Below, in pieces: positions 52,189 through 61,024 of a stretch of DNA of 64,000 nt. The stretch spans positions 1-64,000 of the forward strand of contig JBGTKP010000056.1 of assembly GCA_041744575.1 (NCBI GenBank). The letters run 5' to 3'. The position numbers and the translations under genes were made by a program. This stretch comes from JTS-RE37 sp041744575 (GTDB lineage Bacteria; Bacteroidota; Bacteroidia; Flavobacteriales; Flavobacteriaceae). Numbering within the stretch: the stretch's first letter is position 1; every line of letters starts with the position of its first letter. The notes below the pieces were generated by a model, which did no database searches, was not told where the DNA came from, and worked only from the letters and a program-made list of their open reading frames with translations.

Positions 52189-52202
52189 AGACTTAACAGT
52201 CT
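52189..52202. promoter_or_regulatory. Palindrome AGACT-TAAC-AGTCT at the tetR promoter
   Basis: Perfect 5-bp arms directly before the tetR start region (ATG at 52225). It could be an autoregulatory site; the match is short. Confidence 0.35.
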
Positions 52203-52224
52203 GTTTTAACCAAACCCAAATCTA

Positions 52225-52842
52225 ATGGATAAGAATCTTAAACGCATGGCTACCATGCACAGAATGCAGGTCACAGGCCTGGATCTTTTTTACAGGAACG
52301 GATATTACAATACCAGTATTGACGATATTCTCAAGGAACTGTCACTTTCAAAAGGCGCTTTTTACCATCATTTCGACAGCAAGGAAGATTTTTTTACCGA
52401 GATCATCCAGAACCTGATCATGAGGAAAATATACACCGTACTAATTGAGCCTCTTGAAGGACAGGACAACAGCCTCGACATGATCACCAGTTGTTTTGAC
52501 AATGCGCTGGAGACCGCAGTTCACAATGAACTGGATTATGGCTTTGTTCTGGGGAACTTTATAAATGAGTTCAATGGAAGAAATGCTGTCATCATGAAAC
52601 ATCTAAATGACATCCTCAAATTATGGGAAGTTCACTTGGTTACGGCCATCCAGCGGGGTAAACACAATGGCTATATTGACCGTCATGTTGAGAGTGAAGG
52701 CGTTGCGGTCTTTCTGATGAGTGCGTATCTCGGCATACGTACCATCATGGTGCAGAGTAGTCCTGCGAACCGTAAATATCGGTTTATGAGCCAGATGCGA
52801 ATGTACTTTAAATCGATACAGACAAAACAGGCAGCAGTATAA
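52225..52842 (+). CDS. TetR/AcrR-family transcriptional regulator
   Basis: A 205-residue regulator. The N-terminal helix-turn-helix (about 10-60) reads GLDLFYRNGYYNTSIDDILK, ELSLSKGAFYHHFDSKEDFF, the standard TetR pattern with SKGAFYHHF. The ligand domain is not diagnostic. A phenylacetate or fatty-acid link is suggested only by the neighbouring PaaE-like gene and the candidate operator between them. Its stop lies 6 bp before the convergent GT9 gene end. Confidence 0.9.
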   Translation: MDKNLKRMATMHRMQVTGLDLFYRNGYYNTSIDDILKELSLSKGAFYHHFDSKEDFFTEIIQNLIMRKIYTVLIEPLEGQDNSLDMITSCFDNALETAVHNELDYGFVLGNFINEFNGRNAVIMKHLNDILKLWEVHLVTAIQRGKHNGYIDRHVESEGVAVFLMSAYLGIRTIMVQSSPANRKYRFMSQMRMYFKSIQTKQAAV

Positions 52843-52848
52843 AGAAAA

Positions 52849-53949
52849 TTACTCTGAGGACTTTAACGAGGTCTGTCCAAGCACTTGCTTTACTTTGTGG
52901 ACGACCGCTTCGGGCGAAATGGACCCCGGGGCCTGTTCGTAACCTTTGGGAGTTCCCTTGCCATATATGGAGGTTGGAATACCTGGAAAAAGTGCCCTGT
53001 CGGCCATAAGCCAATGTTCCGAAGGTTGTCTGAACGGGGCAAAGCCGGCATGGGGATGGGTTACCCCCCATAGAGTGATGACCGGAATTCCAAAAATGGC
53101 TGCCAGATGACCATTGCTGCTGTCCATCGATATCATGAGGTCCAGATTGGAAATGAGTGCAAGTTGCTCCCGGAATGTCAGCTTTCCGGCCGTAGAAACC
53201 GTATTTTGATATGGATCTGCCATTTTTTGCAATTGTCCGGTTTCTTCCGGTCCACCGAAGAGGAATAAAGTATAGGCTTCTGATTCATTCAGTATTCGAA
53301 TGACGATTTCCATTGATTCTGGCGGATACATCTTACCTTCGAAGGCAGCAAAAGGTGCCAGACCAATCTTTTTTCCCTTAGCATTTGCGAACATTTTTCC
53401 ACCCTCAGCGGTCAGTGGCTGGCATGGTGCCAGGATCACCCGTTTTAAGTCCACTGGGAACCCCAGGGCCCGGAAAACATCGGCATAGCGTTCATGGGTT
53501 GTTTTAAGAGGGGCAAATACCTTATTGTTCATACTGGTAAGGGCTCTTTTACCTGCTCTTCCTTTGTCGATCTGCGCAAATGGAACCGCCGTAAAACCAA
53601 ACAAAAATTTCAGTACGTGAGTGCGCAGCACGCCATGCAGGTCGGCAACTCCATGAATCCCGGCTGTTTGTAAATCCCTGAAGAGTTTGTACAAGCCGGA
53701 TAATCCCTTGTGCCGGTGCATGAGATGAAGCGGATATAGGGTGGTATTTGGGACCAATCTGAACAGTGGCGCGAAGGCTTCGCGGCTTAAGCAGGTAATC
53801 CGCAGGTGAGGATAGGTCTGTACAAGGGCAAGAAGGACCGGAACGACCATTGCTACGTCTCCAAGGGCAGAGAGGCGGATGACCAGTAAATGATCCGCTC
53901 CGGGCTGGGGGGTTTCATTGGTGAAAGGCCTAGTTTTCCTTGCTGCCAC
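52849..53949 (-). CDS. Glycosyltransferase family 9 (heptosyltransferase-like)
   Basis: A 366-residue GT-B enzyme. The N-terminal VIRLSALGDVAMVVPVLLAL and C-terminal ISMDSSNGHLAAIFGIPVIT, LWGVTHPHAGFAPF match the GT9 nucleotide-sugar site. GT9 members add heptose or related sugars to LPS core. The gene overlaps the DUF4254 gene by 20 bases, so the two are cotranscribed and probably work together. Confidence 0.88.
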   Translation of the reverse strand: MAARKTRPFTNETPQPGADHLLVIRLSALGDVAMVVPVLLALVQTYPHLRITCLSREAFAPLFRLVPNTTLYPLHLMHRHKGLSGLYKLFRDLQTAGIHGVADLHGVLRTHVLKFLFGFTAVPFAQIDKGRAGKRALTSMNNKVFAPLKTTHERYADVFRALGFPVDLKRVILAPCQPLTAEGGKMFANAKGKKIGLAPFAAFEGKMYPPESMEIVIRILNESEAYTLFLFGGPEETGQLQKMADPYQNTVSTAGKLTFREQLALISNLDLMISMDSSNGHLAAIFGIPVITLWGVTHPHAGFAPFRQPSEHWLMADRALFPGIPTSIYGKGTPKGYEQAPGSISPEAVVHKVKQVLGQTSLKSSE

Positions 53950-54541
53950 GAAGGACCGGGTTTAAAGTCTCGTCATTGTACATTTTCATCTGCTTGTACA
54001 CTTTCATATACTTTCTGCCGCCCTCAATGTCCGACAACAACTGGTCAATGGCTGTGGAAAGGTCTGACTTTTGTTCCTCAAGTATCCGCAACTTGTCACG
54101 ACAGCGTGCCAGGTGATCTTCTGTAGCATCTAATCGGGCCGTTTCCTCTCGCATATGATAGATCTTCAGGGCGAGGATGGAAAGCCTATCGACCGCCCAG
54201 GCCGGACTTTCCGTATTAATAGTGGCATTTGCAATTTTATTAACCGATTGGTATTTTTCTAAAAAATAACTGTCAATAAATTCAACCAAATCCGTCCTGT
54301 CCTGGTTACTTGCGTCTATTTGTCTTTTAAGGGCAAGGGCCTCTGTGGGCTCGATTGCCGGATCCCGTATGATGTCTTCATAATGCCACTGAACCGTATC
54401 AATCCAGTTTTTGCGATATAGAAGATGCTCTATATCATCTTGTGGATATGGGTTAATGAAGGGCTGGGCTGTATGATCCTTGACATGATACTGCCTGATG
54501 CTTTCTTCGAATACTCCCATTGCCATCGTACTAAACATCAA
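53930..54541 (-). CDS. DUF4254 protein
   Basis: A 203-residue cytosolic, helical protein. The DUF4254 pattern includes LYRKNWIDTVQWHYEDIIRD, LKRQIDASNQDRTDLVEFID, SPAWAVDRLSILALKIYHMR and GRKYMKVYKQMKMYNDETLN. No catalytic motif is visible. It overlaps the GT9 gene, a recurring pairing in Bacteroidota, which suggests a role in LPS or surface glycan assembly (inference). Confidence 0.85.
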   Translation of the reverse strand: MMFSTMAMGVFEESIRQYHVKDHTAQPFINPYPQDDIEHLLYRKNWIDTVQWHYEDIIRDPAIEPTEALALKRQIDASNQDRTDLVEFIDSYFLEKYQSVNKIANATINTESPAWAVDRLSILALKIYHMREETARLDATEDHLARCRDKLRILEEQKSDLSTAIDQLLSDIEGGRKYMKVYKQMKMYNDETLNPVLRGSKEN

Positions 54542-54568
54542 CTGCTCATTTTATGGTAAAGATACTTT

Positions 54569-55507
54569 TTATTTGATAACTGCCTCTGTGAGAAAGACGA
54601 CCAGGGGCAGAGTTACAGAGGCGATCAGGATCAGTTCCTTAATGTTCACTTTCTTGATGACCTCCACATATTTTGTAATTAAAATGGCGGCAGGAAAGAA
54701 TGTAATAAGTACGGGGTAAGAGTCAGGAGAAGTCCGAAGTAGGGTTAGCACCAACCCTATAACAAATGAGATAGCGATCAGACGCATGGTGATCAATTTA
54801 CCAGTGCCCAGTTTGCCCAATTTTAGAAATGCCCAGAAACCGGCAAAGAGGGTGATCAAAACATATATTGTGAGTTTGGCACTGCTCGCCCAATAGGTAA
54901 TCCAATTGGATGTTAAAGTAAAGGAAAAACGATAATGATCCCGGATCATCGTGGGTCTGTCAAGTAGAATGAGGACCCCGTAAAGGATAATTCCCACCGT
55001 ACATACACCAATAAAGGGAACCAGCCAGTTCCTGATATTCTTTGGTTCGTAAAAATAAATCGCGATGAAAACAAGGATGATAAATAAGATTGCCCATTCA
55101 TAAAAAAAACTGGCAACCGAGATCCAGAGCGAGGCATCCAGTAGTTTTAATTTTATTTCCTTGAGGGATCTCATACTGAGAAGTCTGCGCTGGGCCAACA
55201 ATAAAAAAAAATTGCAGAGGATGGCATTGTTGTCTGTAGTTGTACTGGAAAAAACCACAATAAGGGCGGAATAAAACAGGATCGTAAATGCGTTGGTACC
55301 GGTGATCTGGTTGCGTTTGACTATGAAATTTACTACGAAGATGCTGAAGAGCAGTACCGATAGGACCAATGTCTGGACCAGCAGTTCTTCTGGAAGATAG
55401 CTCCTTTGAAAAATCAGAAAATGTACTGTCCAGTAGAAAAAAAACAAAAATCCAAGAAGAATAATATAATTTATGGGTTTAGTTTTCCCAAAAATGGTCG
55501 AAATCAT
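54569..55507 (-). CDS. DUF6427 membrane protein
   Basis: A 312-residue polytopic protein with about ten predicted helices (INYIILLGFLFFFYWTVHFL, LTIYVLITLFAGFWAFLKLG, ITMRLIAISFVIGLVLTLLR). Pattern and context (next to DUF6341, purD and DUF4254) match the flavobacterial DUF6427 family. Function is unknown. It shares the strand with DUF4254 (27-bp gap) and is divergent from the DUF6341 gene. Confidence 0.82.
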   Translation of the reverse strand: MISTIFGKTKPINYIILLGFLFFFYWTVHFLIFQRSYLPEELLVQTLVLSVLLFSIFVVNFIVKRNQITGTNAFTILFYSALIVVFSSTTTDNNAILCNFFLLLAQRRLLSMRSLKEIKLKLLDASLWISVASFFYEWAILFIILVFIAIYFYEPKNIRNWLVPFIGVCTVGIILYGVLILLDRPTMIRDHYRFSFTLTSNWITYWASSAKLTIYVLITLFAGFWAFLKLGKLGTGKLITMRLIAISFVIGLVLTLLRTSPDSYPVLITFFPAAILITKYVEVIKKVNIKELILIASVTLPLVVFLTEAVIK

Positions 55508-55545
55508 CCCGGCTTTTTATATTTTTGCATGTAAATATAACCAAG

Positions 55546-55767
55546 ATGGGAGCATTTTTTGAAGGCATAGAAGATTTATTCGTCAACGTTCTTTTTTGGC
55601 CTTTTGACTTCCTGAGGTATCTTCAAAGTTGGTGGGTGTCCAATATTCTAAGCTGGATTTTTGTCATTATCGGATTGGTTGCATTTGCTTACTGGTTGTT
55701 GCAATTGAAAAAATTTGATGACAACGGAGAAGAGGACAAAACGATATCCTCCCACTCTTATCTCTGA
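55546..55767 (+). CDS. DUF6341 small membrane protein
   Basis: A 73-residue protein from the ATG at 55546 (MGAFFEGIEDLFVNVLFWPF). One or two membrane segments (SNILSWIFVIIGLVAFAYWL) precede the acidic, Ser-rich tail KKFDDNGEEDKTISSHSYL, which is the family hallmark. It has been mis-labelled as uracil phosphoribosyltransferase in some flavobacterial genomes. Function is unknown. It converges on purD with 1 bp between the stops. Confidence 0.85.
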   Translation: MGAFFEGIEDLFVNVLFWPFDFLRYLQSWWVSNILSWIFVIIGLVAFAYWLLQLKKFDDNGEEDKTISSHSYL

Positions 55768-55768
55768 A

Positions 55769-57040
55769 TTACAGATCGAATCCGAGATCCTTCCTGTAAT
55801 ACATCTGATCAAAACTCACCATTTTAATACTTTCGTAAGTAGTGCGTAGTGCCTGTCTGAAATCACTCCCGTAGGAAGTGACCGCAATGACTCTTCCCCC
55901 ATCCGTTACCACCTTTCCGTTCTGCATCCGGGTACCTGCATGAAAAACGATAGAATTTGTCAATTTGTTAACTCCCAGAATCTCATCTCCCTTACCATAG
56001 GATCCAGGGTAACCGCCGGCGACGGCTACCACAGTTGCAGCAGCTCGGTCGTCAATTTCGAGGTCTATGGTGTCCAGCGTTACAGTGGCAACCGCCTTCA
56101 GCATCTTTAACAGGTCATTTTTAATCCTGGGAATGATCACTTCCGTTTCGGGATCACCCAGGCGTACATTGTACTCAATGACAAAGGGTTCCTCGCCTAC
56201 TTTGATCAGACCGATAAAAAGAAACCCTTTATATTCCATTCGGTCTTTTTTCAATCCGTCCATTGTAGGTTGGACAATGCGGTCCCTTACCTTTGCCATA
56301 AAATCATCACCGGCAAAAGGTACCGGGGATATCGCTCCCATTCCGCCCGTATTTAATCCGGAATCGCCTTCTCCAATCCGCTTATAGTCCTTTGCGCTGG
56401 GAAGCAGTTTGTAATTTCTGCCATCGCAGAGTACAAAACAGCTCAATTCGGTTCCGGTGAGAAATTCTTCGATCACTACGGTGCTTCCTGCGGCACCAAA
56501 TTTAGAATCGATGAGCATGGCTTCAAGTGCTGCTTTTGCCTCCGTCAATGAAGGAAGTATGAGCACGCCTTTACCTGCAGCCAGCCCGTCTGCCTTCAAG
56601 ACGTACGGCGGGGTCAGGGATTCGAGAAAATTATAACCGGCATGAAGGTCTGCGGCAGTAAAACTTTTGTAGGCTGCTGTCGGAATATGGTGCCTGTTCA
56701 TGAATTCCTTGGCAAATTGCTTACTGCCTTCCAGGGTCGCAGCGAGCTTGCCGGGACCGATAACCGGAATATGGGCTATCTCCGGATCTTCGAGAAAGAA
56801 ATCGTGAATCCCCTGAACAAGGGGAATCTCCGGCCCGACAACCACCATTTCTATCCCATGAGCGACCACTGCCTTTTTTATCATCGAAAAGTCGTCAATA
56901 CCGATGGGCAGATTTTTAGCAATTTCGGCAGTTCCCGCATTGCCTGGAGCTACAAACAACTCACTTAGGTCAGGGCTTTGCCGTAATTTCCATGCAAGGG
57001 TATGTTCTCTTCCACCGGAACCGAGAATTAGGATATTCAT
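55769..57040 (-). CDS. purD: Phosphoribosylamine-glycine ligase
   Basis: A 423-residue GAR synthetase. N-terminal MNILILGSGGREHTLAWKL and FVAPGNAGT, the ATP-grasp core (VLKADGLAAGKGVLI, LSCFVLCDGRNYKLLPSAKD, DSGLNTGGMGAISPVPF) and the C-terminal VIEYNVRLGDPETEVIIPRI are all standard. It makes glycinamide ribonucleotide in purine synthesis. No other pur gene lies nearby. Confidence 0.96.
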   Translation of the reverse strand: MNILILGSGGREHTLAWKLRQSPDLSELFVAPGNAGTAEIAKNLPIGIDDFSMIKKAVVAHGIEMVVVGPEIPLVQGIHDFFLEDPEIAHIPVIGPGKLAATLEGSKQFAKEFMNRHHIPTAAYKSFTAADLHAGYNFLESLTPPYVLKADGLAAGKGVLILPSLTEAKAALEAMLIDSKFGAAGSTVVIEEFLTGTELSCFVLCDGRNYKLLPSAKDYKRIGEGDSGLNTGGMGAISPVPFAGDDFMAKVRDRIVQPTMDGLKKDRMEYKGFLFIGLIKVGEEPFVIEYNVRLGDPETEVIIPRIKNDLLKMLKAVATVTLDTIDLEIDDRAAATVVAVAGGYPGSYGKGDEILGVNKLTNSIVFHAGTRMQNGKVVTDGGRVIAVTSYGSDFRQALRTTYESIKMVSFDQMYYRKDLGFDL

Positions 57041-57088
57041 TCCTTAGAGTTTAGCCAAAAGTACGGCTTATGACGGTTCTTAGCAGCG

Positions 57089-58075
57089 TTACCTTTTGTT
57101 CCGGTTTGAGAAATCCCGGTGATCCGTCTTTTCCAGTTCCTCAAGGGTAAGTGTTCTGAAAAAGTCGAAGGTTCGCTTCATTCCTTCGGCCCTGCCTATT
57201 TTAGGCTCCCATCCCAGCAATTCCCTGGCTTTGGTAATATCCGGTTGTCTCTGCATGGGATCGTCTTTCGGAAGGGGTTTGTAAATTACCTTTTGATCTG
57301 TTCCAGTGAGCTTTATTATTTCCTGGGCGAAATCGTTGATGGTAATCTCATGCGGATTCCCAATATTTACCGGCAATTCGTAATCACTCATCAGCAATCG
57401 GTAAATGCCTTCAACCTCATCATCCACATAACAAAATGAACGGGTTTGTGATCCGTCGCCAAAAATTGTCAGGTCTTCACCTCTGAGCGCCTGTCCCATA
57501 AAAGCCGGGATCACCCGGCCGTCATTAAGCCTCATTCTGGGTCCGTAGGTATTAAAAATCCTGACGATTCGTGTCTGTACACCATGAAACCGGTTATAGG
57601 CCATGGTAATTGATTCCTGAAACCGTTTGGCTTCGTCATATACCCCGCGCGGACCTATAGTGTTTACATTGCCATAGTATTCCTCGGTCTGAGGGTGAAC
57701 CAGAGGGTCTCCATAAATTTCTGAGGTGGAGGCAATAAGAATGCGTGCTCCTTTATCCTTGGCGAGGCCAAGCAGGTTATGGGTACCTAAAGCGCCTACC
57801 TTCAAGGTCTGTATAGGTATTTTCAAATAATCAATTGGACTTGCGGGAGAAGCGAAATGCAGAATATAATCCAGCTCACCGGGCACGTGAACAAATTTCG
57901 TCACGTCATGGTGAAAGTATTCGAATTGTTCCAGTTTAAAAAGGTGATCAATATTCTTCAGATCCCCGGTGATCAGGTTGTCCATGGCAATCACATGAAA
58001 TCCTTCCCTGATGAATCGATCACAGAGATGGGACCCTAGAAACCCAGCGGCTCCCGTTATCAGTACCCTTTTCAC
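57089..58075 (-). CDS. uxs: UDP-glucuronate decarboxylase (UDP-xylose synthase)
   Basis: A 328-residue extended short-chain dehydrogenase. NAD motif GAAGFLG (8-14), Ser118 in IASTSEIYGDP and Tyr146-Lys150 (YDEAK) form the site. The string GPRGVYDEAKRFQESITMAY with ARILIASTSEIYGDPLVHPQ is characteristic of UXS. It converts UDP-glucuronate to UDP-xylose, taking the product of the adjacent ugd gene (22-bp gap). This gives the locus a xylose donor for its polysaccharide. Confidence 0.92.
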   Translation of the reverse strand: MKRVLITGAAGFLGSHLCDRFIREGFHVIAMDNLITGDLKNIDHLFKLEQFEYFHHDVTKFVHVPGELDYILHFASPASPIDYLKIPIQTLKVGALGTHNLLGLAKDKGARILIASTSEIYGDPLVHPQTEEYYGNVNTIGPRGVYDEAKRFQESITMAYNRFHGVQTRIVRIFNTYGPRMRLNDGRVIPAFMGQALRGEDLTIFGDGSQTRSFCYVDDEVEGIYRLLMSDYELPVNIGNPHEITINDFAQEIIKLTGTDQKVIYKPLPKDDPMQRQPDITKARELLGWEPKIGRAEGMKRTFDFFRTLTLEELEKTDHRDFSNRNKR

Positions 58076-58097
58076 TTATTTACTTTTATCGGTGTAA

Positions 58098-59396
58098 TTA
58101 TCGGCCAATTGACTCGTAATGAAAGCCCTCCGCTATGATTTCCCTGGTTTCATACAGATTCCTGCCGTCAAAGATGGCATTATTTTTCAGTAAATCCTTC
58201 ATCATTTTAAAATTGGGGTTTCTGAATACGCCCCATTCAGTACAAATCACCAAAGCATCTGCATCTTTCAGAACGCTGTACTGGTCTTCGGCAAAGGCTA
58301 TAGTTTCCCCGAGCTTTCTCTGGACATTGCTCATCGCTTCTGGATCAAAGGCGCAAACGGTGGCCCCGGCCGCCAGTAGTTCTTCGATAATGTAGAGGGC
58401 GGGTGCTTCGCGGATGTCATCAGTTTCCGGTTTAAACGCCAATCCCCAGATTCCAAAATGTTTCCCTTTCAGGTCCTCTTTAAAATATTTCCTGATTTTG
58501 GGAATAAGCGCTGTTTTTTGTTTCTGATTGACATCAATTACGGATTCCAGAATTTGAAAATTATAGTTGTTGTCCTTCCCGGATTTATGCAATGCCTTTA
58601 CATCCTTGGGAAAACAGGATCCGCCATAACCAATGCCGGGAAAAAGGAAGCGTTTCCCTATCCTGGAATCGGTTCCCATTCCTATGCGCACCTTGTCTAC
58701 ATCGGCACCAACCTTTTCGCAGAAATTGGCAATTTCGTTCATGAAGGTAATCTTAGTGGCCAAAAAGGCATTCGCCGCATATTTTGTCAGTTCCGCAGAT
58801 CTTTCATCCATGATGATCACCGGGTTTCCGGATCTTACAAATGGTTTATATAATTTTTCCATAAGCTCTGTGGCCCTGTCTGACCCTGAGCCAACGACGA
58901 TGCGTTCCGGTTTTAAGAAATCGTCTACGGCAAATCCTTCTCTCAGAAATTCAGGATTTGAAACCACATCAAAATCGCATTGGGCATTCTTTGCAATAGC
59001 TGCCTTTACTTTATCTGATGTTCCCACGGGAACGGTGCTCTTATCCACAATGACCCGATACTCTGAAATGAGTTTCCCTATTTCATCGGCAACTCCTAGT
59101 ACATATTTAAGATCTGCCGAGCCATCTTCATCCTCCGGCGTCGGTAGTGCAAGGAAAACGATCTCACCATGCTCCAGACCTTCTTTCAAAGAGGTTGTAA
59201 AGACGAGCCTGCCTGCTTTTATATTACGCTCAAACAAGACATCAAGATGAGGCTCATAGATGGGAACTTCTCCGTTCTGCATCTGACGAACTTTATTCTC
59301 GTCAATATCAACACAGACTACATCATTCCCTGTTTCTGCAAGGCATGTCCCTGTCACTAGTCCCACATAACCTGTACCTACAACTGCTACTTTCAT
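58098..59396 (-). CDS. ugd: UDP-glucose 6-dehydrogenase
   Basis: A 432-residue dehydrogenase: NAD domain VVGTGYVGLVTGTCLAE, central TKYAANAFLATKITFMNEIA with the conserved Lys and Asn, catalytic Cys261 in GYGGSCFPKD, and C-terminal GLAFKPETDDIREAPALYII. It oxidises UDP-glucose to UDP-glucuronate in two NAD steps. Upstream neighbour on the strand is the sugar transferase, 236 bp away; uxs follows. Confidence 0.96.
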   Translation of the reverse strand: MKVAVVGTGYVGLVTGTCLAETGNDVVCVDIDENKVRQMQNGEVPIYEPHLDVLFERNIKAGRLVFTTSLKEGLEHGEIVFLALPTPEDEDGSADLKYVLGVADEIGKLISEYRVIVDKSTVPVGTSDKVKAAIAKNAQCDFDVVSNPEFLREGFAVDDFLKPERIVVGSGSDRATELMEKLYKPFVRSGNPVIIMDERSAELTKYAANAFLATKITFMNEIANFCEKVGADVDKVRIGMGTDSRIGKRFLFPGIGYGGSCFPKDVKALHKSGKDNNYNFQILESVIDVNQKQKTALIPKIRKYFKEDLKGKHFGIWGLAFKPETDDIREAPALYIIEELLAAGATVCAFDPEAMSNVQRKLGETIAFAEDQYSVLKDADALVICTEWGVFRNPNFKMMKDLLKNNAIFDGRNLYETREIIAEGFHYESIGR

Positions 59397-59632
59397 TTGT
59401 ATATTATTCTGATTAATGCTCTTTACAAGCTGTTCCCTAAAAGATGCCTACCATGGCATGAATACACTTTTCCAATTCCCTGAGTGGGTGTTGCCGCATG
59501 TGGCAGGCACCCCCGGAATTTGAAAGCGCAAAAATAGTTGCGGAAGTGGTGGTAACCAATTATTTCTGATTAAAAACATGAATACAAGACAAAACCTCAA
59601 ATCCTGAGGTCCCCGCTCAGACTGATAGACCA
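59397..59632. other. 236-bp gap with an imperfect hairpin
   Basis: Between the sugar-phosphate transferase and ugd. GGGTG...TGCC/GGCA...CACCC (about 59492-59516) can fold as a stem with an internal loop. No T-tract follows on the minus strand, so a terminator is unlikely. Confidence 0.35.
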
Positions 59633-61000
59633 CTAAACCCCTCTTGAAAACAACACTGTGGTGACCGTTTTAAAAATAATCCGCATATCGAGCGTAATGG
59701 AACGGTTTTTTATATAGTACAGATCATATTCCAGTTTGCGTACGGAATCTTCCAGGTTTTCTCCATATTTGTATTTCACCTGTGCCCATCCGGTAATTCC
59801 CGGACTGATCAGATGTCGGACGTTATAAAAAGGCAGGAGCTGATTCAGCTGATTAACAAAGACCTTCCGTTCCGGCCGGGGTCCTATGAACTGCATGTCA
59901 CCTTTAATGACCGAGATGATCTGCGGCAATTCGTCAATCCGGAACATCCGCAGAATCCTTCCAAAAGGGGTAATCCTGCTATCGTTTCTGGAGGCCATCA
60001 TGGCGCCGGAACTTTCGGCATCCACGATCATTGACCTGAATTTATAGATTTTGAATTCATTGCCATATTGGCCCACCCGCTTCTGAACATAAAACAACGG
60101 TCCTTTGTTAAGAAACAGATTGCCAATATAAACAAAGGGCACACTCATTACAAAGATGAGACCAAGTAGGACGGAAAGAGAAAAATTGACCCCGAAACTA
60201 AAGATCTTCTGCAGATAACGTATTTTCTTATTCCGGATCTGAAGGATCTCATAAAAACTATCATTATGGGATCTGATAGGGAGTGCCTCATAGGTATTTT
60301 CATAAAACGAGGTGAAGGAAATCACTTCTTTCCCCTTAATAATAGACCTTAAAATCACCTTTTCCAGTTCCTCGGGAATAAAATTATAACTTTTGGTATT
60401 AATTATCCAAGCATCAATCTTTTCGGCGGCCGACAAAAAAAAGCGCTTGTTTATCAGGGTATTCTGATCAATGGAGTATGTGAGTTTTACTTTGTAAAAT
60501 GTTTCCATCTCTTTGCCATTCACTGTACTTACATCATCCTTCAGGTTTTCGGCGGTTTTATCATCATAGATATAAAGGACATTTTTGGTCACAGGGATAA
60601 TCCTAAAGACATTTCCAAAGAAAAAGCGCCACAGAGCAATCTCCACCGGGGTCAGGATCAGGAAATATAAGAGTGGCATTCTCCAGAAGCTGACGTCAAA
60701 AAATAGCACAGTCAGCATAAAAACCACAAACACAAAAAGCACCGAGATGTAAATGGATTGAGATAAGATATACCGGCGCCTTGACACTTTCTCCAGATTG
60801 TAGAAATCCAGAATGTAGGAAAGGGCAAGATAAGAGGTGATCCCAATGGTGAATACCGTAAATTTCAGTCTCAGGGAGATAAATTCCCTGTCTATGGCAT
60901 CATTGACCAGCACGTTCAGAGAGGCAATGATGATCAATAGATCGCCTACAACAAGGATAAATTTTCTTTCTATCGAATTTAAAATAGACGGTCTGGGCAT
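59633..61000 (-). CDS. Polyprenyl glycosylphosphotransferase (WcaJ-like initiating transferase)
   Basis: A 455-residue enzyme. The N-terminal half has four predicted helices (VVGDLLIIIASLNVLVND, LYFLILTPVEIALWRFF) and a CoA-binding-like region; the C-terminal bacterial sugar transferase domain (about 275-455) has GPLFYVQKRVGQYGNEFKIY, KFRSM, RIDELPQII, GDMQFIGPRPERKVFV and ISPGITGWAQVKYKYGE. It transfers a hexose-1-phosphate to undecaprenyl phosphate, the first step of repeat-unit assembly. Confidence 0.92.
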   Translation of the reverse strand: MPRPSILNSIERKFILVVGDLLIIIASLNVLVNDAIDREFISLRLKFTVFTIGITSYLALSYILDFYNLEKVSRRRYILSQSIYISVLFVFVVFMLTVLFFDVSFWRMPLLYFLILTPVEIALWRFFFGNVFRIIPVTKNVLYIYDDKTAENLKDDVSTVNGKEMETFYKVKLTYSIDQNTLINKRFFLSAAEKIDAWIINTKSYNFIPEELEKVILRSIIKGKEVISFTSFYENTYEALPIRSHNDSFYEILQIRNKKIRYLQKIFSFGVNFSLSVLLGLIFVMSVPFVYIGNLFLNKGPLFYVQKRVGQYGNEFKIYKFRSMIVDAESSGAMMASRNDSRITPFGRILRMFRIDELPQIISVIKGDMQFIGPRPERKVFVNQLNQLLPFYNVRHLISPGITGWAQVKYKYGENLEDSVRKLEYDLYYIKNRSITLDMRIIFKTVTTVLFSRGV

Positions 61001-61024
61001 TCGCTACAATAGGGTTACTCTGAA

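Larger units (their letters stand above)
51828..52224. other. 397-bp region of direct and inverted repeats before a TetR gene
   Basis: No gene seen. It contains a direct repeat (TGTCCGGAA twice, 51941-51960), an AGGGAAT/ATTCCCT inverted pair about 20 bp apart (near 51990-52020), a GACCAA-ATGG-TTGGTC palindrome (52063-52078) and an AGACT-TAAC-AGTCT palindrome (52189-52202) just upstream of the tetR start. Confidence 0.65.
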
